Positions 1 to 10,591 of a stretch of 63,455 nucleotides of DNA are shown here, piece by piece. The notes beneath the pieces were generated by a model. The model was not told the origin of the DNA, ran no database searches, and saw only the letters and a program-made list of their open reading frames with translations. The stretch is from the NCBI GenBank assembly GCA_902775475.1, contig CACYME010000026.1, positions 1 to 63,455 of the forward strand, in the 5' to 3' direction. The stretch's first letter is position 1, and every line of letters starts with the position of its first letter. The stretch comes from an uncultured Prevotellaceae bacterium. Its GTDB lineage: Bacteria > Bacteroidota > Bacteroidia > Bacteroidales > Bacteroidaceae. The position numbers and the translations under genes were made by a program.

Positions 1-567
1 CGAAGGATGGACGCTCTCGAGGACGAGGTTGCGCTGGCGGTCGATCATGTAGGCCTTGCCACGGGCATAGCCTCCCCAGAGCATATAGACCAGATGCTGG
101 CGCTCGCGTGCAAGGGCCTGGATGGCGGCGTCGGTGAAGTCGCGCCAGCCCAGCATGGCGTGGCTGTTGGCCTGGTGGGCCCGCACCGTGAGCGTGGCGT
201 TGAGCAGCAGCACGCCCTGGCGCGCCCAGCGCTCCAGGTTGCCGCTGGCGGGCACGGGAGTGCCCATGTCCTGCTCTATCTCCTTGAAGATGTTCTGCAG
301 CGAGGGCGGGAAGGGCACGCCGTCCTGCACCGAGAAGCTCAGGCCGTGAGCCTGGCCGGGCTCGTGGTAGGGGTCCTGGCCGATGATGACCACCTTCACC
401 TGGTCGAAGGGGCACAGGTTGAAGGCATTGAAGATGAGGCGGCCCGGCGGATAGCAGGCTCCAGCGGTGTATTCCTGTCGCACGCGTTCGGTCAGCTGTG
501 CGAAATAGGGTTTCTCAAACTCGCCTTGCAGGTGCTGCTTCCATGTGGGCTCTATCTGTACGTTCAT
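1..567 (-). CDS. ung: Uracil-DNA glycosylase, C-terminus cut by window edge
   Basis: Family 1 uracil-DNA glycosylase, which removes uracil from DNA in the cytoplasm as the first step of base excision repair. Seen: the first 189 codons, starting at the ATG at 565-567, with the catalytic water-activating motif GQDPYH near residue 62 and the start of the HPS minor-groove loop at the very last residues in the window. Family length is about 220, so roughly 30 C-terminal residues lie outside. It is on the same strand as pnp and 128 bp downstream of it, separated by a repeat hairpin that may end pnp transcription. Identification is secure. Confidence 0.95.
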   Translation of the reverse strand, partial: MNVQIEPTWKQHLQGEFEKPYFAQLTERVRQEYTAGACYPPGRLIFNAFNLCPFDQVKVVIIGQDPYHEPGQAHGLSFSVQDGVPFPPSLQNIFKEIEQDMGTPVPASGNLERWARQGVLLLNATLTVRAHQANSHAMLGWRDFTDAAIQALARERQHLVYMLWGGYARGKAYMIDRQRNLVLESVHPS

Positions 568-695
568 GAGTGAGGAGGAGTTGGGAGTGAGGAGTGAGGA
601 GTTGGGAATTAGGAATTAGGAGTTGGGTTAAATATTTAGGAGTTAGGAGATTGCCAAGACAACTCCTAACTCCTAATTGCTAACTCCTAACTTTT
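568..695 (-). terminator. Intergenic AGGAGTT repeat block with hairpin
   Basis: The pnp-ung spacer consists almost entirely of degenerate copies of a short unit, AGGAGTTA/AGGAATTA. Two blocks face each other: 636-649 and 663-676 are a perfect 14-bp inverted repeat with a 13-nt loop, lying just after the pnp stop codon. It could act as a terminator or 3' stabilising hairpin for pnp mRNA, but there is no clear U-tract. Similar blocks with other units follow other genes in this window. Confidence 0.5.
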
Positions 696-3113
696 TTAGA
701 AGTCCATGTGGTCGAGTGCGTCGCTGAAGTCGCGCGGCTCATGGTTCTGCTGCGGGTCGCGGTACTCCTCGTCGTCGCGCAGGCGGCGCAGGCTCTCGTT
801 CTGGTCGCCCAGACGGGGGCCACCCTGGCGCTCCTGACGGGGCTGACGGCGGTCGCCGCGGTCGCCACGGTCCTGACGGGGCTGGCGACGCTCGCCACGC
901 TCACCACGCTCAGGGCGCTCACCGCGCTCACGGCGTGCGGGGCGCTCCACGTAGCCCTCGGGCTTCGGGATGAGCACGCGGTGCGACAGCTTATACTTGC
1001 CGGTCTTCGGGTCGATTTCGAGCAGCTTGACGGTAATCTTGTCACCCTCCTTGATGCCAGCCTCCTCGACGGTCTCCAGGCGCTTCCAGTCAATCTCCGA
1101 GATGTGGAGCAGACCGTCCTTGCCGGGCATGATCTCGACGAAGCAGCCGTAAGGCATGATGGAGCGCACGGTGCCCTCGTAGACCTCGCCCACCTCGGGC
1201 ACGGCGACGATGGCGCGAATCTTGCGCACGGCAGCGTCGATGCTGTCCTTGTTGGGACCGCTGACCTGCACCTTGCCCACGCCGTCGGTCTCGTCGATGA
1301 CGATGACGGTGCCGGTGTCTTCCTGCATCTGCTGGATAATCTTTCCGCCCGGGCCAATGACGGCACCGATGAACTCCTTCGGAATCTCGAAGGCGACGAT
1401 GCGGGGCACCTGCGGCTTCAACTCGGGACGCGGCTCAGCGATGGTCTCGACGAGCTTGCCCAGGATGTACTCACGGCCAGCCTTGGCCTGCATGAGGGCC
1501 TTCTCGAGAATCTCGAACGACAGGCCGTCGCACTTGATATCCATCTGCGTGGCGGTGAGGCCGTCGCGCGTTCCGGTGGTCTTGAAGTCCATGTCGCCCA
1601 GGTGGTCCTCATCGCCGAGGATATCGCTCAGCACGGCATACTTCTCTTCACCGGGGTTCTTGATGAGACCCATGGCGATGCCGCTGACGGGCTTCTTCAT
1701 GGGCACGCCGGCGTCCATCAGGGCGAGCGTTCCGGCGCATACGGTAGCCATCGAGCTGGAGCCGTTGGACTCGAGCACCTGGCTCACCAAGCGGATGGTG
1801 TAGGGGAAGTCCTCGGGAATCTGTCCCTTCAGTCCGCGCCATGCCAGGTGTCCGTGGCCAATCTCACGGCGTCCGGTGGAGCGCTGTGCCTTGGCCTCGC
1901 CGGTGCAGAACGGAGGGAAGTTATAGTGGAGGAGGAACTTCATATAGCTCTTGTCGAGCACGTCGTCCACGAGCTTCTCGTCGAGCTTCGTTCCCAGCGT
2001 GCAGGTGCCCAGGGCCTGGGTCTCACCGCGGGTGAAGAGGCTGCTTCCGTGAGGCATGGGCAGGGGGCTGACCTCGCACCAGATGGGGCGGATCTCGTCG
2101 GTCTTACGGCCGTCGAGGCGGATGCCCTCGTCGAGGATGCAGCGGCGCATGGCATCGCGCTCCACGTCGTGGTAGTAGCGGTCCATCATGGCCTCGTACT
2201 CCTCGTCGGAGATCTCGGTCTCCGAGGGAGAAGCCTCGGACACGGCGGCGGCACGCTCGGCGAAGAACTTCTCCTTGAAGTCGCTGAGCAGCTTGTCGAA
2301 GGCATCGGCACGCTGCTGCTTCTCCAGGGCCTGCCTGGTGATGTCGTAGGCGGGCTGGTAGAGCTCGCGGTTCATGCGGGCACGCAGCTCCTCGTCGTTC
2401 ACCTCATGGTTGTACTCGCGCTTCACGTCCTTGCCCAGCTCCTTGCTGAGCTCAGCCTGCAGCTCGCACATGGGCTTGATGGCCTCCATGGCAGCCTTCA
2501 GGGCTCCGAGCAGGTCCTGCTCAGAGACTTCCTTCATCTCGCCCTCGACCATCATGATGTTCTCGGCAGAGGCACCGACCATGATGTCCATGTCGGCATG
2601 CTTCATCTGCTCGAAGGTGGGGTTGATGACATACTCGCCCTTGATGCGGGCGACGCGCACCTCCGAGATGGGGCACTCGAAGGGAATATCCGAGCACTGC
2701 AGGGCTGCCGATGCGGCGAAGCCGGCGAGTGCGTCGGGCTGGTCGACGCCATCGGCAGAGAGCAACATGACGTTGACAAACACTTCGGCGTGATAGTTAC
2801 TGGGGAAGAGTGGACGGAGCACGCGGTCCACGAGGCGCGAGGTGAGGATTTCGCTGTCGCCGGGCTTGCCCTCGCGGCGCGTGAATCCGCCGGGGAAGCG
2901 CCCAGCTGCGCTGTACTGTTCACGATAGTCCACCTGCAGCGGCATGAAATCGGTTCCGGGAACGGCATCTTTGGCGGCACAAACGGTGGCCAGGAGCACG
3001 GTGTTGTTCATACGGAGCACTACGCTGCCGTCGGCCTGCTTGGCCACTTTCCCGGTTTCAATGGTGATGGTCCTTCCATCAGCCAGTTGAAGGGTTTTTG
3101 TAATTACGTTCAT
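696..3113 (-). CDS. pnp: Polyribonucleotide nucleotidyltransferase (PNPase)
   Basis: 3'-5' phosphorolytic exoribonuclease of RNA turnover, 805 aa. The start is the ATG at 3111-3113 ([13 protein letters not shown]), because the in-frame extension further upstream runs through the promoter. Seen in order: a first RNase PH domain with [14 protein letters not shown] near residue 80, an alpha-helical linker, a second RNase PH domain with the [12 protein letters not shown] motif around 490, a KH domain ([12 protein letters not shown]) near 575, and an S1 domain. The last roughly 80 residues are an Arg/Gly/Glu-rich low-complexity tail made of RGERxER and RQPRQxR repeats, probably disordered and RNA-binding; enzymes of about 700 aa lack it. 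Upstream is a -7 box on the minus strand at 3174-3181. Confidence 0.97.
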   Translation of the reverse strand: MNVITKTLQLADGRTITIETGKVAKQADGSVVLRMNNTVLLATVCAAKDAVPGTDFMPLQVDYREQYSAAGRFPGGFTRREGKPGDSEILTSRLVDRVLRPLFPSNYHAEVFVNVMLLSADGVDQPDALAGFAASAALQCSDIPFECPISEVRVARIKGEYVINPTFEQMKHADMDIMVGASAENIMMVEGEMKEVSEQDLLGALKAAMEAIKPMCELQAELSKELGKDVKREYNHEVNDEELRARMNRELYQPAYDITRQALEKQQRADAFDKLLSDFKEKFFAERAAAVSEASPSETEISDEEYEAMMDRYYHDVERDAMRRCILDEGIRLDGRKTDEIRPIWCEVSPLPMPHGSSLFTRGETQALGTCTLGTKLDEKLVDDVLDKSYMKFLLHYNFPPFCTGEAKAQRSTGRREIGHGHLAWRGLKGQIPEDFPYTIRLVSQVLESNGSSSMATVCAGTLALMDAGVPMKKPVSGIAMGLIKNPGEEKYAVLSDILGDEDHLGDMDFKTTGTRDGLTATQMDIKCDGLSFEILEKALMQAKAGREYILGKLVETIAEPRPELKPQVPRIVAFEIPKEFIGAVIGPGGKIIQQMQEDTGTVIVIDETDGVGKVQVSGPNKDSIDAAVRKIRAIVAVPEVGEVYEGTVRSIMPYGCFVEIMPGKDGLLHISEIDWKRLETVEEAGIKEGDKITVKLLEIDPKTGKYKLSHRVLIPKPEGYVERPARRERGERPERGERGERRQPRQDRGDRGDRRQPRQERQGGPRLGDQNESLRRLRDDEEYRDPQQNHEPRDFSDALDHMDF

Positions 3114-3173
3114 CTTTTGTTGTAAAACATCTAAAAATAAATAAAGGTGCGCACGCTGGCGCAAAACATCGTG

Positions 3174-3181
3174 CAAAGGTA
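3174..3181 (-). promoter_or_regulatory. Putative pnp promoter -7 box
   Basis: Reads TACCTTTG on the minus strand, matching the Bacteroidota TAnnTTTG -7 consensus, about 60 bp upstream of the chosen pnp ATG. No convincing -33 TTTG box is visible at the usual distance. Confidence 0.55.
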
Positions 3182-3309
3182 CTCATTATTACATAAATAA
3201 AAGAAGAAAGGCGGTAGTTTTTTTGTTTTATTATGATTTTTGTCGTACCTCTGGCTGCGTCGAAGATACTTTCGCCCGGAAAAGGCAAATGAAAAAAATG
3301 CTTTTTTCC

Positions 3310-3340
3310 TTGGCTTTTCGCTCGCTAATTCGTACCTTTG
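3310..3340 (+). promoter_or_regulatory. Promoter of the thioredoxin-fold lipoprotein gene
   Basis: A -33 type TTGG (3310-3313) and a -7 box TACCTTTG (3333-3340) are separated by 19 bp, the usual Bacteroidota spacing. They lie 21 bp before the ATG at 3362. Confidence 0.65.
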
Positions 3341-3361
3341 CACACGATAAACAGAAGAAAC

Positions 3362-4513
3362 ATGAAGAAATTTGTTTTTGCATCGCTGTGTGTCCTGCTG
3401 CTGGCCAGTTGCCAGAAAGGCAGGAACTTCACCATCGAGGGAACCATTGAGGGTGCGAAGGACTCCACCGTATATCTTTACAACCGCTCGCTGACGGGCA
3501 TCGTGCTGCTCGACTCGGCCCGCTTAGGCAGCGACGGCAGCTTCAGCTTCAGCGCCGAGGCCCCTGTGGGCGGCCCCGACCTCTACGTGCTGCGCCTCTC
3601 CAGCCAGTGGGTGAACCTGAGCATCGACTCCACCGAGACCGTCACGCTGAAGGCCAAGTGGCCCGGCATGGCGCAGAACTACACGGTGAGCGGCTCGGAG
3701 AACTGCGAGCAGATTCGCCAGCTGGCGCTGATGCACAGCCAGCTGCAGCAGCGCGTCTTTGCCGTGGAGCAGGACACACGACTGCTGGGTCAGACGATGA
3801 CCGACTCGCTGATGCACATGCTGCGCCAGTACAAGGACTCGGTCATCATGAACTACATCTTCCGTGAGCCGCAGAGCGCCTACGCCTACTTCGCCCTGTC
3901 GCAGACGCTGAGCCACCTCTACTGGCCCGCCAGCAGCGTCTTCGCCATGAGCGACAGCCTCGACGGCCGTGCCTACCGCGCCGTGGCCACCTGCTGGCAG
4001 CAGTACTACCCCCAGTCGGAGCGCGCCCAGCAGCTCTACAACATGGTAGAGCGCGACATCACCAGCAGCCGCGTGGCCGCCGCCCGCCAGCAGCGCATCC
4101 TCGAGGAGGACAAGGTGGTGGTCTCCGACCTCATCGACCTGAACCTGCCCGACGTGAACGGCAGGCGGCACACGCTCTCAGAGCTGCGCGGACAGGTGGT
4201 GCTGCTCGACTTCCACCTCTTCTCCACCCCCGAATCGGGAGCACGCATCCTGAAGCTGCGCGAGCTCTACGACAAGTACCACGCCCGTGGCCTCGAGGTC
4301 TACCAGGTATCCATCGACCAGGACGAGCACCTGTGGAAGCAGGCCGTGGAGGCGCTGCCCTGGATTGCCGTCTACGACCCCGACGGCGAGTCGTGCGTGC
4401 GCTACAACGTGCAGACGCTGCCCGAGTTCTTCCTCATCGACCGCCAGAACGCTCTCCAGAAGCGCTCCTCGCAGATGGACGACGTGGAAAAGGAAATACA
4501 GCGGCTTCTCTAA
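3362..4513 (+). CDS. Lipoprotein with DUF4369-like and degenerate thioredoxin domains
   Basis: 383 aa, start at the ATG giving MKKFVFASLCVLLLASC. That is a lipoprotein signal with the lipobox Cys at residue 17. The N-terminal ~120 residues look like the beta-rich DUF4369 domain common in Bacteroidota TlpA-type lipoproteins. The middle is helical and the last ~130 residues have a TlpA/AhpC-like thioredoxin fold (LLDFHLFSTPESGARILKLR). Odd: the position of the WCxxC redox motif reads FSTPESGA, with no cysteines, so thiol-disulfide exchange is not expected. The cis-proline region (LPEFFLID) is kept. It probably acts at the membrane as a binding or scaffold protein. ettA follows after 46 bp, perhaps co-transcribed. 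Confidence 0.75.
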   Translation: MKKFVFASLCVLLLASCQKGRNFTIEGTIEGAKDSTVYLYNRSLTGIVLLDSARLGSDGSFSFSAEAPVGGPDLYVLRLSSQWVNLSIDSTETVTLKAKWPGMAQNYTVSGSENCEQIRQLALMHSQLQQRVFAVEQDTRLLGQTMTDSLMHMLRQYKDSVIMNYIFREPQSAYAYFALSQTLSHLYWPASSVFAMSDSLDGRAYRAVATCWQQYYPQSERAQQLYNMVERDITSSRVAAARQQRILEEDKVVVSDLIDLNLPDVNGRRHTLSELRGQVVLLDFHLFSTPESGARILKLRELYDKYHARGLEVYQVSIDQDEHLWKQAVEALPWIAVYDPDGESCVRYNVQTLPEFFLIDRQNALQKRSSQMDDVEKEIQRLL

Positions 4514-4559
4514 CTCCCAACTACTAATTCCTAACTCCCAACTCTCCCAACTCTCCCAC
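4514..4559 (+). repeat. AACTCCCAACT simple repeat block
   Basis: The spacer before ettA is built of copies of AACTCCCAACT and ACTCTCCCA. It resembles the pnp-ung spacer in style but has no opposing inverted arm. Confidence 0.6.
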
Positions 4560-6284
<1,725 letters not shown>

Positions 6285-6289
6285 AGTCC

Positions 6290-6715
6290 ACTTGAATTAA
6301 CCTTTTTTAAGGTAAAAATGAACACTCACCCCTCTCAAAACTCGCTTTTTTTCAACGAAACAGCTTCTGGCTGAAAAATGAGCGAATTTTGAGAGGGGCT
6401 GCTAAATGCTTCATAAACAGACGGTTAGGCTCGAAACGACAAAATTTTCGGCCTTTTCGTTTTCAAAAGTCAACGCCGCAGAAAAATTTGGCGTTGACTT
6501 TTGAAAATTTGGCGTGCTTAAAAACGAGCGAAACAGGGCAAAAAAACGCAAAAAAGGCTGCACAAAACCACCTTTTTGTGCCATTTTCGGCCCTTCCGTC
6601 ACCTTTTCCCACGCTCGTCAGCCGATGGTCATCGCTCGAAACGCCCATTTTTCACTCCAGAATGCTTCCAAATCCTGAACTTTTCTTTTTTGGAAATTTA
6701 ACACAATCAGCCATC
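6290..6715. repeat. AT-rich non-coding repeat, copy C (inverted)
   Basis: No gene lies between ettA and 6791. The stretch holds two strong hairpins. At 6332-6397, CCCCTCTCAAAAyTCGCT pairs with its reverse complement. At 6460-6477 and 6490-6507 an 18-bp perfect stem (TTTTCAAAAGTCAACGCC) encloses a 12-nt loop. The second stem's core, AAGTCAACGCC/GGCGTTGACTT, recurs in copies A (23.6 kb) and B (43.0 kb), and overlapping motifs recur in D (55.7 kb). The TAAGCACGCCAAATTTTC motif of copy D is here on the opposite strand, so this copy is inverted. Confidence 0.7.
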
Positions 6716-6735
6716 CAAATTGTTAATATATTTTA

Positions 6736-6743
6736 TACCTTTG
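6736..6743 (+). promoter_or_regulatory. -7 box upstream of the secreted protein gene
   Basis: TACCTTTG followed by GCAACC, about 50 bp before the start at 6791, matches the Bacteroidota -7 consensus. The -33 box is weak. Confidence 0.55.
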
Positions 6744-6790
6744 CAACCGTTTTACTGACTACACTATTTCAACAAACTAACAAAACAACT

Positions 6791-9457
6791 ATGATGAAAC
6801 ATTTACACGTTCTGAAAACGTTGCTCGTGGCAGCCCTGCTGACCATGGGCGCCAAGCAGGCCGACGCACGCCTGCTCGACTATCCCTACACCTGGGACCC
6901 CGCCACCGCACAGACCGACTTCCACTTCAGCTACTTCTGGGGGCTGGGCTGGCAGTGGGACGACAACTACGAAGCCATCTACATGAGCGGCAAGAGCACC
7001 AACTGGATGGGCAGCATCACCAGCGACACGTTCAACTTCCCCGAGGGCGAGCCCGTGATGTGCACCTTCGAGTATGGCACCGCCGGCGAGGATGTCACCC
7101 TGCAGGTCATCATCGACTACGAGGGCGAGCAGGAGGACGAGACGCTGACCGTGGAGCTGGGCCAGAGCACCGAAGGCTTCAGCGACGGCTACTTCTCGTT
7201 CGAGGCCAAGGGTCCCGCCAGCATCGACATCTCGGCCAGGCTGGGCGGCTCGTGGAACAGCTACGGCAGCATCTACCTGCGCAACATCTGCTTCAAGCAG
7301 GCCGTGCCCGACCTGGCCGTGAAGGAGATTCTCTCGCCGGCCACCGGCCAGCTGGCCGTCAGCCCCACCCCCTTCACCGTGGCCGCACGCTTCAAGAACC
7401 AGTCGCCCTTCGAGCTGACGAACCCCGTGTTCCACTACCAGATTGACAACGGCGAGGTGGTCAGCGAGACCTACGACGGCGTCATCGGCAAGGGAGCCAC
7501 CTTCGACTACACCTTCGCCACCACCTACACCGTCACCGAGCCCACCACGCAGGTGCTCGCCGTGTGGTGCGAGGCCGAGGGCGACGGCAACGCCGACAAC
7601 GACCGCATGGAGAAGACCATCGACTACTACAACGCCGAGGCGTTCCCCTACCACTCCACCTTCGACGAGGGCAACGAGCTATGGTCGGCCAGCGGCTTCA
7701 GCTTCGGCACCCTGATGGACGGCAACGGCGTGGCCTACGGCGACGCCGGAACTCTCGTCTCGCCAGCCATCAGCATGCCCGCCGGCACTGCCCGCGTGTC
7801 GTTCTACTACGCCTGCTCACGCGGCTCCGGCGCCAACCTGAAGCTCTACATCGGGCGCTCGCCCAGCGACCTCACCGAGGTGCTCTTCGACAAGGGCATC
7901 AGAAACGGCGGATGGCTCAACGGCTATCACCTGCTCAACATCGCCGAGGCCGGCAACTACTACTTCATCTTCAGCTATGAGGGCGCCAGCGACCAGCTCA
8001 TCATCGACAACTTCAAGGTAGACGCCGAGGAAGACCTCTGCATGCACAGCGTCGACTTCGACGTGGAGAGCGGCTTCAACCTCACCGAGGCCAAGGTCAT
8101 CCTGGGACTGGTGAACCACGGCGTGACGGCGCAGAAGGACTTCCAGCTGCGCTACTATATCAACGACCTCGACCACTACGTCACCGAGACCGTCAGCGAC
8201 GAGGTGGCTCCCGGCGACACGCTCTACTACACCTTCCAGCAGCCCGCCGACGTCTCGGAGACCGACAAGTCGTACACCGTCATCGGACAGATTCTCACCG
8301 TCGTGGGCAGCGACACGCAGAACGACCTCATACAGGGCGCCACCATCCAGAACTTCGCACCCTACACCGCCCCCTACTACTATAACTTCGCCGACGAGAC
8401 GCTGAACGGCCAGTGGACGCTGCAGGGCGGCGATGCCGGATGGCACATCGACGGCAACTACTACGCCTACGACGGCGGCAACGACCTGCAGCACACCAAC
8501 TACAGCTACGCCTCGACCGAGCAGGCCGACAACTGGGCCTTCTCGCCCGCCATCGTCCTCGAACCGGGCGAATACGAGGTGAGCTTCTTCCACCGCGGAC
8601 GCACCTACTTCGGCGGCGAGGAATACCAGCAGAGCTTCGAGGCCAAGATGGGCAGCGCACGCAGCGCCGAGGCCATGACCATCAGCCTGAGCCGCCACGA
8701 GAATCTGGACTACGAGGGCTGCATGAACTACAAGAAGGACGTAGCCCGCGTCACCATCACCGAGGCTGGCGAGTACTACCTGGGCTTCCACAACTTCAGC
8801 CCGGTTAACGACGGTGAGCTGCACATCGACGGCGTGAGCATCGTGGCCGTGGAGGACGGACAGGCACTGCCCTTCGAGAGCGACTTCGCCAATGGCGACG
8901 AGGGCTGGACGAAGTACAACGACGGCGGCTCTGACTACTTCGTGAAGTGGCAGCTGCAGGACGGTGCCGAGGTGGCCGTGATGGACGGCGGCGCCTATGT
9001 CGAGGGTCCCCTCGTGTCGCCCAAGCTGTCGCTGCAGGCCAACCGCGAGGTGGTCGTCACCGTCGATTATGACTTCACCACCGACATCGACGGCCTTGAG
9101 GTCAACCTCTATGGCGCAGCCCTGAACAGCCCGCAAGCCATGCAGCTGCTCACCTCGGGCGACGCCAGCAGCCACACCATCACCGCCACCTTCACCACCG
9201 GCGACGAGCCGCAGGACTTCTACGTGGCCCTGCGCACCAGCTCGGACATCGCTGAGCGCGACTACCTGAACGGCTCGTTCACCCTCAGCGTGAAGAGCGT
9301 CAAGGTGGAGTACAGCGTCACCGACGGCATCAGCACCGCCACCGCCAGCTCCGCCGCTGAAGGCCAGCTCTTCGACCTCCAGGGCCGCACGGTCAGGAAG
9401 GGTGCCGCAACTCGCGGCCTCTACATCCAGAACGGCCGCAAGCAGCTGGTGAAGTAA
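6791..9457 (+). CDS. Large secreted protein with C-terminal sorting-like domain
   Basis: 888 aa. The start is the first of two tandem ATGs (MMKHLHVLKTLLVAALL), which gives a Sec signal peptide cleaved near ADA; longer in-frame starts run into repeat C. The mature protein is beta-rich with CARDB-like segments (PDLAVKEIL near 175 and a similar one around 420) alternating with jellyroll blocks of choice-of-anchor-J style (PFESDF, GWxxxxxDGG). The C-terminus reads LFDLQGRTV followed by GLYIQNGRKQLVK, the form seen in many Prevotella surface proteins and resembling type IX secretion sorting domains. I infer an exported, probably surface-exposed, adhesive or glycan-binding role. No catalytic motif is recognised. 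Confidence 0.75.
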   Translation: MMKHLHVLKTLLVAALLTMGAKQADARLLDYPYTWDPATAQTDFHFSYFWGLGWQWDDNYEAIYMSGKSTNWMGSITSDTFNFPEGEPVMCTFEYGTAGEDVTLQVIIDYEGEQEDETLTVELGQSTEGFSDGYFSFEAKGPASIDISARLGGSWNSYGSIYLRNICFKQAVPDLAVKEILSPATGQLAVSPTPFTVAARFKNQSPFELTNPVFHYQIDNGEVVSETYDGVIGKGATFDYTFATTYTVTEPTTQVLAVWCEAEGDGNADNDRMEKTIDYYNAEAFPYHSTFDEGNELWSASGFSFGTLMDGNGVAYGDAGTLVSPAISMPAGTARVSFYYACSRGSGANLKLYIGRSPSDLTEVLFDKGIRNGGWLNGYHLLNIAEAGNYYFIFSYEGASDQLIIDNFKVDAEEDLCMHSVDFDVESGFNLTEAKVILGLVNHGVTAQKDFQLRYYINDLDHYVTETVSDEVAPGDTLYYTFQQPADVSETDKSYTVIGQILTVVGSDTQNDLIQGATIQNFAPYTAPYYYNFADETLNGQWTLQGGDAGWHIDGNYYAYDGGNDLQHTNYSYASTEQADNWAFSPAIVLEPGEYEVSFFHRGRTYFGGEEYQQSFEAKMGSARSAEAMTISLSRHENLDYEGCMNYKKDVARVTITEAGEYYLGFHNFSPVNDGELHIDGVSIVAVEDGQALPFESDFANGDEGWTKYNDGGSDYFVKWQLQDGAEVAVMDGGAYVEGPLVSPKLSLQANREVVVTVDYDFTTDIDGLEVNLYGAALNSPQAMQLLTSGDASSHTITATFTTGDEPQDFYVALRTSSDIAERDYLNGSFTLSVKSVKVEYSVTDGISTATASSAAEGQLFDLQGRTVRKGAATRGLYIQNGRKQLVK

Positions 9458-9473
9458 ACTCCTCTTTCCACAT

Positions 9474-9540
9474 AGAAGGATTATTTGCCAGAGAACAGGT
9501 TTTTAACCTTGTCTCTGGCAAATAATCTTCTTTTTATTTT
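9474..9540 (+). terminator. Rho-independent terminator
   Basis: Near-perfect inverted repeat of about 20 bp: GATTATTTGCCAGAGA and its complement TCTCTGGCAAATAATC, extended by AGAAG/CTTCT, around a 17-nt loop. It is followed by TTTTTATTTT and starts 17 bp after the stop of the secreted protein gene. Confidence 0.85.
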
Positions 9541-9955
9541 GTCAATTCTGAAAAAATGTTTATTTTTGCAACCGATAAAAATAGTATTAACCCTCAAAAC
9601 CATCATTAAGGCAGAACAAGCGTCTGCCACCAAGAAAAAGAAATCGAAAAACGAAGGACGCCGTACTGCACAAGGTGCAGGCTCGTCCGCTGGGAGTCAA
9701 AAAGCAATTCTACTAACCCGGAATTGAGCGAAGCCCCCATTCGTGCTTTTATGGATAAATGAGTTTTTAGCTCTTGCTCCTCTTTCCAAGAATACCGCCA
9801 ATTATTCACTACGAGGACAAGTAGCGCAAAGGTTCACGCTTGGCGTGGATTGTTGTGCACTTACACGTAGTGATGGCATACTTGGCGGTAGCCCTTGGAA
9901 AGTGTAAGTCACGGATGGTTGCACGCCATTTCTATTTCCAAAAAAAGTACAAACT
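9541..9955 (+). other. Gene-free stretch, possible small RNA or gene remnant
   Basis: A -7-like TATTTTTG box at about 9561-9568 could drive a transcript. Downstream there is no convincing reading frame: a 67-codon minus-strand ORF and a plus-strand Lys-rich ORF (TKKKKSKNEGRRT) are both unconvincing. The segment 9840-9935 contains the arms CACTTACACGTAGTG and GGAAAGTGTAAGTCAC and may fold. I cannot match it to a known RNA class. Confidence 0.3.
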
Positions 9956-10579
9956 ATGAAAAAATTATTTCTTTCCGTTATCTGCCTCATGGCAGTCAGC
10001 CTGAGCGCATCGGCGCAGAACAAAGCGCGCAGCCTCATCATCGGTTTTGGCCCTGTAGGCTATATCCATGAGAACATCAAATTGGATGATGAAAAATATA
10101 AGTATGACTACAAGTCGTTCTGGAATGCCAATATCGGCTACGAAAAACAGTTCAAGGGAGTCGGTTCTCTGACGGAATTTGCATACGGACAAGGAAAGTT
10201 TGACGAATACGATTTGGCAGGCACATCGAAGTGGTTTGACCCCGCCCAAGCCGAAGACATCTATTCTGTGTCAGTAACACAATTTTTTGGAAAGACCATC
10301 AACCCCAACCGACGTGTACAAATTCCTGTTTATATTGGTATTGGAGCAGACTACATCAACGGTGGCCCCTTCCACAACCTGCTCATTGACGGTGCCGTCA
10401 AGGCCCGCCTGAAGCTCTACATTACTAACAACTTCGGAATCTATGCCGGTGCTACCGGACGCATAGGATGGGGAGCCAAGAGTGCTTCTGAGAGTGGTTC
10501 CAAAAGTTCAAATAGCTACAACATTACCAACACGTCGTGGTCTGTTGACTGCGGCATTGTGATAGGATTAGGACAATAA
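9956..10579 (+). CDS. Small outer-membrane beta-barrel-like protein
   Basis: 207 aa with a clear signal peptide (MKKLFLSVICLMAVSLSASAQ). The rest has alternating hydrophobic and polar strands with Gly and aromatic residues: SLIIGFGPVGYI, SFWNANIGYEKQF, VQIPVYIGIGADYI, FGIYAGATGRIGWG, and a C-terminal strand WSVDCGIVIGLGQ. This fits a small outer-membrane beta-barrel of OmpW or porin-like size, a fold common in Bacteroidota. It is the first of three closely spaced, AT-richer genes (gaps of 12 and 9 bp) that probably form an operon. Substrate unknown. Confidence 0.6.
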   Translation: MKKLFLSVICLMAVSLSASAQNKARSLIIGFGPVGYIHENIKLDDEKYKYDYKSFWNANIGYEKQFKGVGSLTEFAYGQGKFDEYDLAGTSKWFDPAQAEDIYSVSVTQFFGKTINPNRRVQIPVYIGIGADYINGGPFHNLLIDGAVKARLKLYITNNFGIYAGATGRIGWGAKSASESGSKSSNSYNITNTSWSVDCGIVIGLGQ

Positions 10580-10591
10580 GCTTTTCTTGCT

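Noticed and set aside
708-3125. 805-codon plus-strand frame opposite pnp
   Set aside because: Shadow of a GC-rich gene: Leu/Ala/Gly/His-rich composition, no domain, and it mirrors the pnp codons exactly.
6411-6648. Small minus-strand ORFs in repeat C, and similar ones in A and B
   Set aside because: Not conserved between copies in frame or residues; the conserved feature is the hairpin, so the element is treated as non-coding.
7817-9175. Long minus-strand frame opposite the secreted protein
   Set aside because: Composition of an antisense shadow; the plus frame has a signal peptide and a sorting-like end.
9606-10041. Minus-strand frames before the beta-barrel gene
   Set aside because: Low-complexity, no promoter or motif, and overlapping the start of a clear gene.
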